DNA from: Pyrenula massariospora | Taxonomy: Eukaryota > Ascomycota > Eurotiomycetes > Pyrenulales > Pyrenulaceae | DNA length: 64,000 bases | Assembly: GCA_021030905.1 (NCBI GenBank) | Contig: JAGFMI010000013.1 | Location: 1,054,001-1,118,000, forward strand | Reading direction: 5' to 3' | Shown: positions 42,372 to 52,421 of the stretch, in pieces | How positions within the stretch are numbered: position 1 is the first letter of the stretch | Layout: each line of letters starts with the position of its first letter | Notes under the pieces: generated by a model | What the model was told of the DNA's origin: nothing | Databases searched by the model: none | The model's input: only the letters and a program-made list of their open reading frames with translations | Translations under genes and position numbers: made by a program

Positions 42372-42552
42372 TATAATAATTAAGATTTAAAATAAATATA
42401 TTAGACTATATAAGTAGTTTTTAGTCTGGGTGTAGTTATACTAAATTGAAGAATTGCTTTATATATGTATGCGCGAGCGAAAACCTCGAGAATATGCGCC
42501 GCGCGTTACGTGACGCTAAGACTGCTAAGGCTGTATAGGGCGCGGCGCCACA
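42372..42552 (-). repeat. LTR of element E (right; 5' LTR)
   Basis: 181-bp partner of 30-210. Its last 75 bp or so (42,478-42,552) keep a GC-rich sequence, including an 11-bp GGCGC-G-GCGCC palindrome and a CRE-like TTACGTGACG. In the left copy the same positions are almost fully converted to A/T. Confidence 0.9.
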
Positions 42553-42557
42553 GGTAA

Positions 42558-43650
42558 ACTCTTTACAAAATTTTATTTTTATAAAATTTTTTATTTTATT
42601 TAGTTAAAACAATGTTATTTCGAGCACCGTAATAAAAATATATATTTAATATTTTTATACTTTACATTTTCTATTTATTATTTTAATTTATATATTTAAA
42701 ATAAATGGCAGGAAGAATTAAGTATAAATTTAAAAAAAAATTAATAATATGTTCCGTGCGTCTTGGCGATAAATTATATTTATAAATTTAATATTTTTTT
42801 ACCTTTTTGTTCCCGTTTTTTATTTTAATTTATATCAAAAATAAATAGCAGAAAGAATAAAAAATAAATTTAAAAAAAAAACTAGCAATAAGGATATTAC
42901 TGTGTTTAAAAAAAAAAATAATATAATAATTTAAAAAATTAATTCTTTAAAAAGCCCGTGAAACCTTTTTAATTAAAAAAGATTTTTAATATATTTTTAT
43001 TTTATACACCTATACGCACAGCTCTATAATTTTTTATAGCTATATATTTATAATATCGATTTATATTTATAGACCCCCTAAACTCTACGAGCATTCTATT
43101 ACATTAATAAACGAAGATTTCAGCGCCAATTTATATATTTAGATTTTTTTAAAAAAAAATTTTTATATATTATAAATTTAGTAGAATCTTTATATAAAAT
43201 AATACATCGATTTATACAGCAAAAAAAGTAAAAAAATAGTTAAAATTAAATAAAATTAAAATAATTAAGTTTTTACTATATTCGCTAAATATAAATCTAA
43301 TTAAATATATTTAAATATAAATAAAGAAGTAAATTGGCGAAAAATATGTATATTTTAATAATCTAAATATAACTAACGAGATCTATATAATTTTAATAAA
43401 TATAATTAAATATGCCTGATACGTAGTACTACAAAAATTAATTAATAATTTAATATAAAGTATATATCGGCGCGTTTTAACACTTTATAAAATAAATAAA
43501 TAATATACTAAATATTAAATATAATAATTTCTATTAAAATTTATATTTATATATAGTTAGAGACTTAGCGATTAAAATAAATTAAAAACGAGCTTAAAAT
43601 ACCAGAAAATAGTTAAAAAATAATTATATATACGAAGACGTCTTTGGTAG
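42558..43650. other. AT-rich degraded flank (insertion target of E)
   Basis: About 1.1 kb of RIP-like AT-rich DNA outside every delimited element. It contains a direct imperfect duplication of about 70 bp (42677-42748 and 42826-42890), each copy with a TAAATGGCAGGAAGAA-like core. It is probably the remnant of another, unidentified repeat. I see no gene. Confidence 0.6.
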
Positions 43651-44006
43651 GATTAGTAAAATAAAATAAAATACCCCCAAACTTGTTGCCTAGTACTGTA
43701 GGATAAAACGCCGGAAAATAGGAGCGTATCCTGCGCCAAGAAAATTAGGCTGCTGCTCCCTTCGATTCCCTTCCCATGTTTCGAGAAAGAAGCGCATTGC
43801 CATCTATGCGACCTGGAATCCATCAAAAATATGGAAATCCGCCTAGCTAGTCAACGCTGCTCGACCGCTCCCAAATTTGGAAATATTCTATCCATTCCAA
43901 GCGTAAGCTTTCGGGCGTTGTGAACACCTCCCACGGTAGCAATGCACTAAAGGTTGCGCGACAGAACCTCGATGTAGCTAGATGCTTTCAGAATCGCAAG
44001 GGAGCG
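43651..44006 (+). promoter_or_regulatory. Boundary zone and upstream region of the F-box-like gene
   Basis: Composition switches within about 50 bp (43,650-43,700) from AT-rich to balanced sequence. The 300 bp that follow carry no frame I trust. A short ATG at 43,939 closes after two codons and would act as a minimal upstream frame if transcribed. No TATA box is obvious. Confidence 0.45.
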
Positions 44007-44699
44007 ATGCGCACAAGCAATCGCCTTCTTGCAGAGCTGCCCACCGAAGTTCTTCTGGCAATCTTTTCTTGGCTCATTGTTCCGGCGCCTGTTCGCTATC
44101 CCCCCGCGAAACCACGCTTTCTCTGCTGGGAGACCCCAAGTCGTGTCCGACTAATCTACTCTTCGACTACAGATCTAGCCTCCGGACGTGCTGTTCGCGT
44201 CGACCTCGTCTTTCCTCCAGAGTTCTATCCTTGGCAACCGGATATCCCATCTCAGCTCTGCCTCGCGCTCACCTGCCGCCGCCTGCTGTCTGTTGCTAGG
44301 CTGATCAAAATCCCCGATCGCGTTGCCTGTCCCACTGGAACGGTACATCTGCCTATGGCCAGCATGCAGCGCTGTGGCAAATGTAACCTCTTCTGGCTAA
44401 AAAATGGTTACCATTCTGATCCTGCCCGCTGGACCACCGTCCATCCAAACGCGCCGGAAGTAACGCTCGATTTCTGCCCAGGTTTTATCGCGCAGCAAGC
44501 GCGTCTCGACGACATGATGGAATTGGATCCTGGCAGCCACTATTTCCTATATCGGAGAGAAAGTAGGGGTGCGAGTTTGGAACATATGTGGCCGGGGTGG
44601 GAGAAGAAAGGATGTAGGCTAGAAGACGTTGTCGAGGTCGGCGCAGAGCATGACTGGGACGAGGAATTGAGACTCGTGTGTGAGGGAACCCCCACGTAG
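44007..44699 (+). CDS. F-box-like domain protein (hypothetical)
   Basis: Single exon, 230 residues from the first usable ATG. The frame is open upstream to about 43,920 but only with a GTG start, so I chose 44,007. Residues 8-24 (LAELPTEVLLAIFSWL) fit the start of an F-box, the Skp1-binding helix of SCF ubiquitin-ligase adaptors. A second helix, QLCLALTCRRLL, follows after an insertion of about 60 residues, as in many fungal F-box-like proteins. Further on there is a CGKC pair near a Trp/His-rich stretch and a conserved-looking PGWEKKGCRLEDVV segment. No leucine-rich or WD repeats are present. It is the first gene beside the RIP block. The substrate is unknown; the F-box call is by motif only. 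Confidence 0.65.
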   Translation: MRTSNRLLAELPTEVLLAIFSWLIVPAPVRYPPAKPRFLCWETPSRVRLIYSSTTDLASGRAVRVDLVFPPEFYPWQPDIPSQLCLALTCRRLLSVARLIKIPDRVACPTGTVHLPMASMQRCGKCNLFWLKNGYHSDPARWTTVHPNAPEVTLDFCPGFIAQQARLDDMMELDPGSHYFLYRRESRGASLEHMWPGWEKKGCRLEDVVEVGAEHDWDEELRLVCEGTPT

Positions 44700-45472
44700 G
44701 GTAGGGCAGTATGCAGGCACCCGCTGTTAGGACCAAAGGACCAAGTTGACAGGCTTCTAGCTTCTATCATAGCTCCCATACTACCCTAGGATCGTTTCAT
44801 TCAATCCTAATTGAAGTACGGATACGAACGGAGGTGATGAGCTTTCCCACTAGTTCATAGGATCGAGGAAGCGGGGGAAAGGCCGTAAAAAGAGCGAAAT
44901 TGCAAGCAGTGATGAGCTCGAAGAAGGAAGATGAGGTTACGTTGGGGGGTCTCTTGATTAAAACGGTGTCACAATCGATCACAACTGGAGAGCACGTTTT
45001 GTCACCGAGGCCAAGCGAATTCTATTTGGATCAACAACAAACAAACAACAATACAAATTGACCGCTAACCCATAGACACATGTCATCCTCGGTCGTAATC
45101 AAACCGTAATTGCAGTAGAACATCCTCTCGGAAGAGAACAAGCTTGAAGAGGTCATCAGAGCTCTAACGCATCCTCCCGGGGACTCTGGGCTCGGTGGAA
45201 ACTCGCCTTCACGCTAACCAAGCCTACCTCCTACATATTTATTCACTATCGCCGAAGTTGGGACACTCGAATTGACTTGTAGGTGTCACGTCACAGGCCA
45301 AAACAATACCTGCATCAATCCAAGCAGGTAGAGCGCGGTCATTCACAATACTTCCCGCTTGTTGCTTCTCTCAATCCTTTCATGATACACTGTCTTCACT
45401 TCGAGTCCCATAATCCCTTTCCTTGACAGTTTGAGTAGAGAGACCGTCAGTCCGCTTCACGCAATTAGCAAC
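44700..45472 (+). promoter_or_regulatory. Intergenic region upstream of the trehalose synthase gene
   Basis: About 770 bp without a credible gene. It holds a CRE-like TCACGTCA at 45286-45293 and an A/C-rich stretch (45,030-45,060). The final 130 bp are pyrimidine-rich, as is common ahead of fungal start codons. Any regulatory role is inferred. Confidence 0.35.
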
Positions 45473-47808
45473 ATGGAGTCGATACAATCGCCGGCAGTTG
45501 GTCAGCATGAGTTTGAGGCACAATGTCCCCAGCATCACAAAAAGAGGATGAACGAAATAGAGAAGCTGGAGGGGAATCTGGGAACGCACCTCGAGGTATT
45601 GTATTCCTTGTCTGCTCTGCCTCATGTCTGCCCCGCCGCTGAATCGAGCTAGCCAATGTATGCCGGTATCGCCGCGATCCTTCGCGAGGATGAAATACAA
45701 ATTGGCCTAGCTGCGAACGATACAATGTACAACATTGACTTCAGTGTCCGTCATTTGAGAGTTCTTCCGCAGACTAGCCACAAAGAGAGATCTACGAGGG
45801 TGTGTGATTTCGTCGTCCGGACCATTCAAAAATATCAGAAAGAGCATCTATGGTACGTACATTTCGCTAAATGGAATCATGAAGCGACGGGGTGTATACT
45901 GATTGTAGACAGCAAGTTTCTGAGCATGGGCATTACCGAAAAACTCTATAACGACATCGCTCCGGAACTACCATCCACATTGTGGTCTGAGCTGGACACT
46001 ATTCCAATGGTCTATCGACATGGAACATCTTATCCTGCCCAGTTGCCAGACCAGCAGCGTGTTGACGAGCAAGCGGATTCTATGGCTCGGAAATCGGTGG
46101 CAAGCTTTGGCCCAAGCCTGCAACCACGAGCAGAGATTGGGTTCCTCAACCAAGTTGAAGTTGACTCAGGCGGTCACGCTGTATTGGCATCCCTGGAGAG
46201 TTACAAAAAGACTGTGGGAGAGGGAACATGGACTACTGTCCTGACGTTTGCCGAGAGCCTCAAGAGCAGGAAGACAAAAGTTGCATTCTTCAGTAGCACA
46301 CCGCAAGGCGGTGGGGTTGCTCTCATGAGGCATGCGCTCGTCCGTTTCCTTCGCTTACTGGGCGTCGATGTCAAATGGTAAGAGCCATTACCAAGTCGGC
46401 ATCGACTGAGACTGACTTCGAACAGGTATGTTCCAAAGCCTAGACCTGGTGTCTTTCGCATTACAAAGACCAATCACAACATCCTCCAAGGTGTCAATGA
46501 CAAGAAAGACCAACTTACAGGGGAAAAGGCAGGCGCCATCACCAGTTGGTTGCAGGAAAACGCCACAAGATATTGGCTTCCCGATGGTGGACCATTGTCA
46601 GCACCCGAACACGGCGGCGCAGACGTGATCTTTATCGACGACCCTCAGATGCCGGGACTGATTCCTCTCTCCAAGGATGTGGCGCCGAACAGACAAGTTC
46701 TTTTTCGAAGTCATATTCAAATTCGGTCCGATCTTGTCAAGGACGGAAGCCATCCAGCGCACGAGGTGTGGCAATACTTGTGGAATGACATCAGGCATGC
46801 AGATTTATTCATAAGCCACCCTGTTGCAAGTTTCGTGCCAGATGAGGTTCCATCGAAAATGGTGGGCTATATGCCAGCTACTACAGACTGGTATGATAAG
46901 TCGTCTTATTACAGAAAAGAGGCGAGCTAATTGCGATGACTTAGGCTCGACGGTCTAAATAAACAGCTGGACAGTTGGTCTAGAGGGTACTATCTACACA
47001 ACTATAATCTCGAATGCGACAGCCGACGTATTCCGAAGCTACTCGTCCCACATCGTAGCTACGTCATCCAGGTTGCTCGCTTCGACCCATCCAAGGGTAT
47101 CCCTGATCTGGTCGAGTCTTACGCTGCTCTTCGCCGCAATTATCTCAAGAGCATCTCTCCTGAGGACACCCCACAATTAGTTATGTGAGTCATTTCGTAT
47201 TTGAATACAAGGTTGCTTGTCTGACACCGAACAGATGTGGACATGGCGCAATTGATGACCCAGATGCCTCTAGGGTGTATGATGAAACCATGGACCTAAT
47301 CGAGAAGCAGTACCACGATATTGCTAAGGATATCTCCGTCATGCGTCTCGGACCTATTGATCAACAGCTCAACGCTCTCATGTCAGGCGCTAAAGTTGCT
47401 CTTCAATTATCAACACGAGAAGGCTTCGAAGTCAAAGTCAGCGAGGCTCTGCACAAAGGCATCCCCGTGATCGCAACCAAGGCCGGAGGGATCCCACTCC
47501 AAGTGCAGGATGAGCGAAACGGATACCTTGTTGAACCTGGAGATAGCGAGGCTGTGGCAAGGCATCTCCATGATTTGCTGACTGACGAGGTCTTGTACGG
47601 ACGTATGAGTGCGTATGCAGCGGAGTCGGTAAGTGACGAAGTTCATACGGTGGGGAATGCTTTGAGCTGGCTGTATCTGGCAGATGCGATGAGCAAAGGC
47701 GAAGATGTTAGTCCGAACCGAAGGTGGATCAACGACATGGCAAGGGAAAAGGCCGGTCAGCCGTACCAGAAGGGAGAAAATCGGCTGCCCAGAAATTTCA
47801 CAACTTAG
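45473..47808 (+). CDS. ccg-9: Trehalose synthase / trehalose phosphorylase, CCG-9 type (GT4)
   Basis: Five exons: 45473-45595, 45653-46377, 46426-46890, 46945-47184, 47235-47808. The four GT-AG introns are 57, 48, 54 and 50 bp. The product is 708 residues. Enzymes of this family interconvert glucose, glucose-1-phosphate and trehalose in the cytosol; the Neurospora homologue is clock-controlled gene 9. The N-terminal third (GIAAILREDEIQIGLAANDTMY) is typical of the family. The C-terminal Rossmann half carries PKLLVPHRSYVIQVARFDPSKG and the retaining-GT4 E-x7-E motif (REGFEVKVSE, near residues 580-588), then GIPVIATKAGGIP. All exon joins keep the protein continuous and conserved. The start at 45,473 is the first ATG of the frame. 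Trehalose links it to stress tolerance. The gene symbol rests on family recognition. Confidence 0.9.
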
Positions 47809-48320
47809 ATTGTGCGTGTAGGGACACAAAGAATGGAGGAACTGGGAAAGCGGTGATGTCCTTTCTCCCGCACCGAGCAGCATTGAAATATGGCGAGACG
47901 AATCCTCATCGTTTGCGGTTGCACTTTACCTTTAGAACCTATACTCTGCGGCGCTCTTCATGCCAAAGTGTCAGTGACAGAAAATTGTACTTTATGAAGA
48001 GCCTCGGAGACTAGTATCAGCTCCACAGCAATGCTCCTGTAAAGAATTAACATGAAAATATACGCCTTAATTCAGATATGAGCAGCGCAATCTTGAGGAA
48101 ATCACAAGGTGTAGGCGACCTTCATCGAAATAGAGTATTCTAGAAGCGCGATAAATTTCCGTACCATGGGTGACGGCGGCTCTGTCCGGGGGCTTCTTCT
48201 CCGGAGGGAAGTCGTCACATCACTCAGCCGGGTCTATAACGATCACCCACTCACACATAACCAACCGAAGTTTCCACCGATATATGCCCTCTACTTGATA
48301 TAAGATTGGCAGCCTTCAAG
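47809..48320. other. Intergenic region
   Basis: About 510 bp between two co-directional genes. The right part contains C-rich and TATA-like stretches (TCTATAACG near 48,232 and GATATAAG near 48,296) that may belong to the downstream promoter. Nothing coding was seen. Confidence 0.4.
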
Positions 48321-49783
48321 ATGTCCTACACACTACCAGTCTTCCAGGACGGCTTCTCCTATGCCAACGACAGCTTTTTGGCAGAAGCCAGCAACCAGAA
48401 TCATCACCGCCGTGCTACGGTCCAGCAACTTCAAGCACTCTTCCATCCAACGAAAACGCTGCCAAGAGTCACTGACAAAGAGCCCGTGGGTCATTGGTAT
48501 GAAGCTCAGCTGTTACATTACGGTCTCCCGGTATCCAAGAGTAAGGCGGTTGCTAAGACGAGGTTGCTGGATGCTCTGAATAGAGGCACGCTGGCTGTGC
48601 CAGAATACATCCGGAAGATTGAAGAGGAATTAAGAAAGAAGTGGCTGAGAAGGGACAATGCTGTTAAAAAAGCGATGCGGAAAGAGGAGGCCGTAGCCGA
48701 GAATTTTGCAGCAACAAGCATCAGCAACACGGTGGGTGGCAAGAATGCGACACCAAAGCGAAAGAGAGAAAAAGAAGAGGACGGTGACGTGGTCGACGAC
48801 AGGCTGAGTGTCAATGTTTCTGTGAATATTGGTGCGAATAAGAAGTTGGCTAGAGAGAGTATCCCGAATCTAGCAACCCCGAAGCGACAGAGGCAGAGCG
48901 GAGTGCATCCGGAGACGCCTGGTGGAAGCAGCCAGGGAAGAAGGGATCCGCTGCAAATAAAAGATAGATCAACTGGCGGTAAGACGAGAACCGCCATGTC
49001 TTCTTTGACGGCCAAATCTCCCGGCTCTCATCGTTCACCACAAACGGCGCGACCAGGTAGCGGCTTTCAGCCAGGTCGAGGAAGAGTAGCTACTACGACA
49101 CCTAGCACCTCCGAGTGCAGTTTGAAAAAGGAAAATAAAGTCAAGGAAGAGGACTCATACTATGCAGAAAATAGTTCGGTAAGTTTTCATCTTCTCCTAG
49201 CCTTACATAGTCGTTCATATAAACTACGTCCGGTGGAGACTGACAGCATCAAATTCAGCTTAGGCTCTCCGACGCCAACAGTAGCAGCAATCTGGGCAAC
49301 GATGCCCAAAATCTTGGTCCACTCGGACTCATAAACGGCACCTACATGATCCACTCCGACGATCTGGACCAGTGGTCGATGTTCGATCGCGAAGAGTTCT
49401 CACTCGTCCTCTGCCTGGAAGGAAGCGCACTCTGGGGGGCATACGATTTCGGCATGTATAGCGGAATCATGCACCTATTGAATCGTCCTCGTTATTCGTC
49501 ATATGAAGAAATCCCCTTCTCCTGGCGCGGTCGTGAGAATAGCGAGGGGCAGATGTCATTCGGCCCTAACAATCAAGGCTGGATTCGGTTTCTCGGTGCC
49601 GGAAGAATCGAGGGGATGATCAATTGCTATGGAGAGGCTCTTTTTGCTGGCCAAAGGATCAGTGGTAATGAAACTAGAGCACCTCGAGATGCCAGAAGCA
49701 TGCGGGCAGAGTGGGATGGATACAATTCGAGGGAATATGACAGAGAGAATAGGGCACGCTGGGGAGGAAATGGCATGTGGTAG
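48321..49783 (+). CDS. Conserved fungal protein with SAP-like N-terminus, function unknown
   Basis: Two exons (48321-49178 and 49259-49783) joined by an 80-bp intron with GTAAGT donor and TTCAG acceptor; 460 residues. The frame is open upstream to 48,306 only through TTG, so I chose the ATG at 48,321. Residues 54-88 (VGHWYEAQLLHYGLPVSKSK...RLLDALNRG) look like a SAP-type helix-turn-helix, a motif often used in DNA or RNA binding. Residues 90-285 are low-complexity and basic, with KRKREKEE and TPKRQRQ patches that could be nuclear localisation signals. The C-terminal 150 residues (DLDQWSMFDREEFSLVLCLEGSALWGAYDFG...) form a compact, probably conserved domain I cannot name. A nuclear role is inferred only. 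Confidence 0.75.
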
Positions 49784-50372
49784 AATTGCTGTAGGGACTG
49801 ATCTCTTCGCCTACGATAGTTTCAAGTGACGGCCGTTGTTTAGCCATTGCTTAGCCTGTCAATGGTCATGGAAAGCAGAAGCATAAGAGGTTGTTGCGTG
49901 TCATCTGGATAGACTCTTGGACAGTCGACCTTAGCCTCGTTTGGTCTTCTGACCGACGATGAGAGAGTCTCAACCCAATTCTTGAAATCTCTTCGCCTTC
50001 GTGGTAGTCAGACTCTCCCCATAAGGGAGATCGTTCAATACGCATCCTTCCAACGAGAAATGATGGGATCGGTCTTGCACTCTGCCAATGTACAGTAGAA
50101 GAGTGGGCTATGCGCGCTAGACCCAACCGAGACAGATGTCAGCCTCCTGACACGATGCACTTATGCGTCTACCTACACCTCGTATTCCTCACGCTCGTTC
50201 TATCAAAAAGGGTCATCTGTCAGGTTATTGATGTCGCGTTAGTCCCTCGTGTTAAAGTGCCGTCCCCTCGTTACAGTCACTGCTCGTTCTGGTCCCACAG
50301 TGCTCTACTCAAACGACTTGTACGATATGATCTAAAGCGCGCAGCGAATCTAGAATGCTTCCGTAATTCCCC
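49784..50372. other. Intergenic region
   Basis: About 590 bp between the SAP-like gene and the IRS4-type gene. A 97-codon frame at 50110-50403 overlaps the next start codon, but has no family features and is not called. The last 250 bp are pyrimidine-rich, consistent with a promoter or leader. Confidence 0.4.
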
Positions 50373-52034
50373 ATGTCAAGCGCTTCGAAGCATCCGTCCG
50401 TGACGTCGAATGATCGATCAAGGATAAAGGCAAAGCGTGCGGCTCTCAGACCTGGATCCGAAGCCATCCGAGGCGCTGCTTTAGCTTTTACCACCAACCA
50501 GACACAGCAACCTCTGAGCCAAAATGCCGCCGGAGCTCGGGCAGCCGCTCTGGCCGCAGGCGTTGGCGTGAATCCGCGTCCTATTCCATCTCCTATTACC
50601 TTGACCTCCTCTCCTGGCCCCAGCGACCCATCGATACAGTTCGATAGCGTCAGGAAGCAAGTTCAGAACCTTGAACGGTCCAAGACGCAAGGTAATCTTA
50701 CGCAAGAACGACAAGTCCATCATAGATCACGGCCGCAACCATTTCGATCACACTCTCAGGTTGCGGCACAGCTGGCAAGTACGAATGCCGCTCGAAAAGA
50801 CTATTCAGCACCAATTTCAGGTGCTCATAGACCCTCTCGAAGCCTCCCAAACAGTGACTCTGCGGCTATTGATAATCTGGCAGCTGATGGTCTTACTCCA
50901 TCCAAGTCTAGAGGAAAAGGCGGCCGTCCTTCAGATTCTCCAGTTCTTGAAAGCCCAGATCCTGATTATGATGAGTCTTCTGTTCCCTATGCCTCCCTTT
51001 CAAAGATTCCTCCAAAAGCTTCCGGCGTAGCGAATCACACCGTCAAAGCCATGGCCCTCATCAATTCATCTGGAAGCCTGTCACCAAATCAGTCGCTAGG
51101 TTCCAGAACTTCGCCATCTCTTTCTCCTGCTTCTCAAGGTCGACCTAAGGTAGAAGACACGTCACCTTCTCGAACCAGTCAGCTATCCGTAGCTCCTCCT
51201 CCCAAACCTATATCCCTACAAGTCAGACGAAGCTCTAACAGGTCCCAGAGCATAGCAAGATCGCGCTCAAACTCGGCGCCACGCAAAGCGCCTAAATTTA
51301 GTCACGATGGTCTCACTGTAAACACGCTCGCAGATGCCATGGTAGCGTCCTCTCTTGCCTCTTCTCGTGCCCCATCCCCGGCCAAGACCATCGCACCACC
51401 AATACCTCGCCGGCAGCATTCCCGATCCCGTAATTTCTTCCATCACCACAGTCATCCGTCAAGCTCTGGTCCATCGCGTACCACTAGTCCCAGTAAGTCC
51501 GGAGTCAGTGGCATGCGGCAGACCCTTCGGAATCATCCAAAATCCGACGACGAAGCAGAAGACGTTCGCGGACGTCGGCACCATTTTGTTCGCAAGCATC
51601 CAAACAAGCACCATGAAGGAGATCGCCGGCGCTGGCGCGACGAGATCACCGACCGGGAAAGAAGACGTTACGAGGGAGTCTGGGCGGCTAATAGGGGATT
51701 ATTCATCTCGCCGCTGGAATCGGCTGCTCAAGGGGATTCTGAATCGATCTCTAACAAACCATTTAATGCTAACAGTGTTCTCAACCTCGTGGTTCGGGAG
51801 CTGTGGCAGCGCAGTCGACTGTCAGAGCTACTACTCGAGGAGATTTGGGACTTGGTCGCAACAGGTGAAGAAACAGATAAGAGAGGAAGTCTAGCAAAAG
51901 AGGAATTCGTGGTTGGGATGTGGCTAATTGATCAAAGTTTGAAGGGCAGGAAGCTGCCCATTCGAGTGAGCCCTAGCGTGTGGGATAGCGCCAGAAGGAC
52001 ATTGTCTGTTCAGCTGAGAAGAGGAGAGGGATGA
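50373..52034 (+). CDS. irs4: EH-domain protein of the IRS4/TAX4 type
   Basis: Single exon, 553 residues. About the first 410 residues are a disordered Ser/Pro/Arg-rich region with many SP and RS motifs. A basic linker (RGRRHHFVRKHPNKHHEGDRRRWRD) leads into a C-terminal EH domain, about residues 423-545. The EH part reads EITDRERRRYEGVWAANRGL, then VRELWQRSRLSELLLEEIWDLV, then LAKEEFVVGMWLIDQSLKGRKLP. This is the arrangement of yeast Irs4 and Tax4, which bind the phosphoinositide 5-phosphatase Inp51, affect PI(4,5)P2 levels and cell-wall integrity, and were found through rDNA silencing. EH domains bind NPF peptides. The fungal family is somewhat longer on average. It lies upstream of LIG4 on the same strand; no operon-like link is implied. 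Confidence 0.82.
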   Translation: MSSASKHPSVTSNDRSRIKAKRAALRPGSEAIRGAALAFTTNQTQQPLSQNAAGARAAALAAGVGVNPRPIPSPITLTSSPGPSDPSIQFDSVRKQVQNLERSKTQGNLTQERQVHHRSRPQPFRSHSQVAAQLASTNAARKDYSAPISGAHRPSRSLPNSDSAAIDNLAADGLTPSKSRGKGGRPSDSPVLESPDPDYDESSVPYASLSKIPPKASGVANHTVKAMALINSSGSLSPNQSLGSRTSPSLSPASQGRPKVEDTSPSRTSQLSVAPPPKPISLQVRRSSNRSQSIARSRSNSAPRKAPKFSHDGLTVNTLADAMVASSLASSRAPSPAKTIAPPIPRRQHSRSRNFFHHHSHPSSSGPSRTTSPSKSGVSGMRQTLRNHPKSDDEAEDVRGRRHHFVRKHPNKHHEGDRRRWRDEITDRERRRYEGVWAANRGLFISPLESAAQGDSESISNKPFNANSVLNLVVRELWQRSRLSELLLEEIWDLVATGEETDKRGSLAKEEFVVGMWLIDQSLKGRKLPIRVSPSVWDSARRTLSVQLRRGEG

Positions 52035-52421
52035 ATTGTGGCAGCCTCCGAGAATATCATGCACGGTGATCTTCTCTTATCGTTCAGCGCTGGCCCCTGG
52101 CCTTCATGATAGACCGGGGCCCCATGACTAAAACTGTACGTGCTCGCGAGGGGCGATGGCTCTATCGAGAAGATGTAGTGCACAATCACTGGTGGGTGAC
52201 AGCTGTTGCTCGGTACTGAGTGCTCGAGATGCCTCTAAAGGTCACGTGATCTCGCGGTGATCTCGCGCGCCTGTTGCCTGAGCGGTTCACGTCATTTCTG
52301 ATGTAGCGTGAGTCCTCTTGACGGAACACAGATGCTCATCTATCTTGCATCGTATCAACACTCTCCCAACCATCATTAGTGCTCGGGCCTTTAACCCTTC
52401 TGTATCTGCGGGCTATTCGCC
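52035..52421 (+). promoter_or_regulatory. LIG4 upstream region with E-box palindrome and 11-bp tandem repeat
   Basis: 387 bp. It holds the 8-bp palindrome TCACGTGA (52242-52249), a CACGTG E-box of the kind bound by bHLH factors. An overlapping perfect tandem duplication GTGATCTCGCG follows (52246-52256 and 52257-52267). Whether these sites control LIG4 is inference. Confidence 0.4.

Larger units (their letters stand above)
30..42552 (-). mobile_element. Element E: outermost Ty3/gypsy LTR retrotransposon fossil
   Basis: The limits come from two direct 181-bp LTR copies (30-210 and 42372-42552) flanked by the 5-bp duplication ggtaa (25-29 and 42553-42557). The reverse-transcriptase region, including the YxDD-type active-site neighbourhood, is recognisable on the minus strand around 2.6-3.1 kb, so the right LTR is the element's 5' LTR. 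Removing element D and its TSD leaves about 8.8 kb. That includes a 100-N gap and roughly 1.8 kb of tandem repeats, so the element proper was probably nearer 7 kb. D interrupts it 108 bp inside its 5' LTR. It is heavily degraded by C-to-T and G-to-A changes and broken throughout. Because everything else in the block is inserted in it, it is the oldest insertion of the nest. Confidence 0.9.

Noticed and set aside
1-43650. A centromere or a mitochondrial DNA insertion, given the AT content
   Set aside because: LTR pairs with TSDs explain the sequence as mutated retrotransposons. No mitochondrial gene or rRNA was seen. A pericentromeric or subtelomeric location cannot be excluded, but nothing in the window shows it.
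43920-44006. N-terminal extension of the F-box-like protein from 43,920
   Set aside because: It would need a GTG start, and the only ATG upstream (43,939) is in another frame and closes at once. The F-box begins soon after the ATG at 44,007.
47410-47883. A 157-codon minus-strand open frame
   Set aside because: Antisense to the last exon of the trehalose synthase gene, whose GT4 motifs are unmistakable.
48518-49015. A 165-codon minus-strand open frame
   Set aside because: Antisense to the low-complexity part of the SAP-like gene; its Leu/Ser-rich product mirrors the Lys/Glu codons opposite.
50110-50403. A 97-codon gene ahead of the IRS4-type gene
   Set aside because: It overlaps the IRS4-type start codon in another frame, has no recognisable features, and is probably leader sequence.
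51355-51894. A 179-codon frame inside the IRS4-type gene
   Set aside because: Same-strand shifted frame of a Ser/Pro/Arg-rich coding region; the EH domain is in the main frame.
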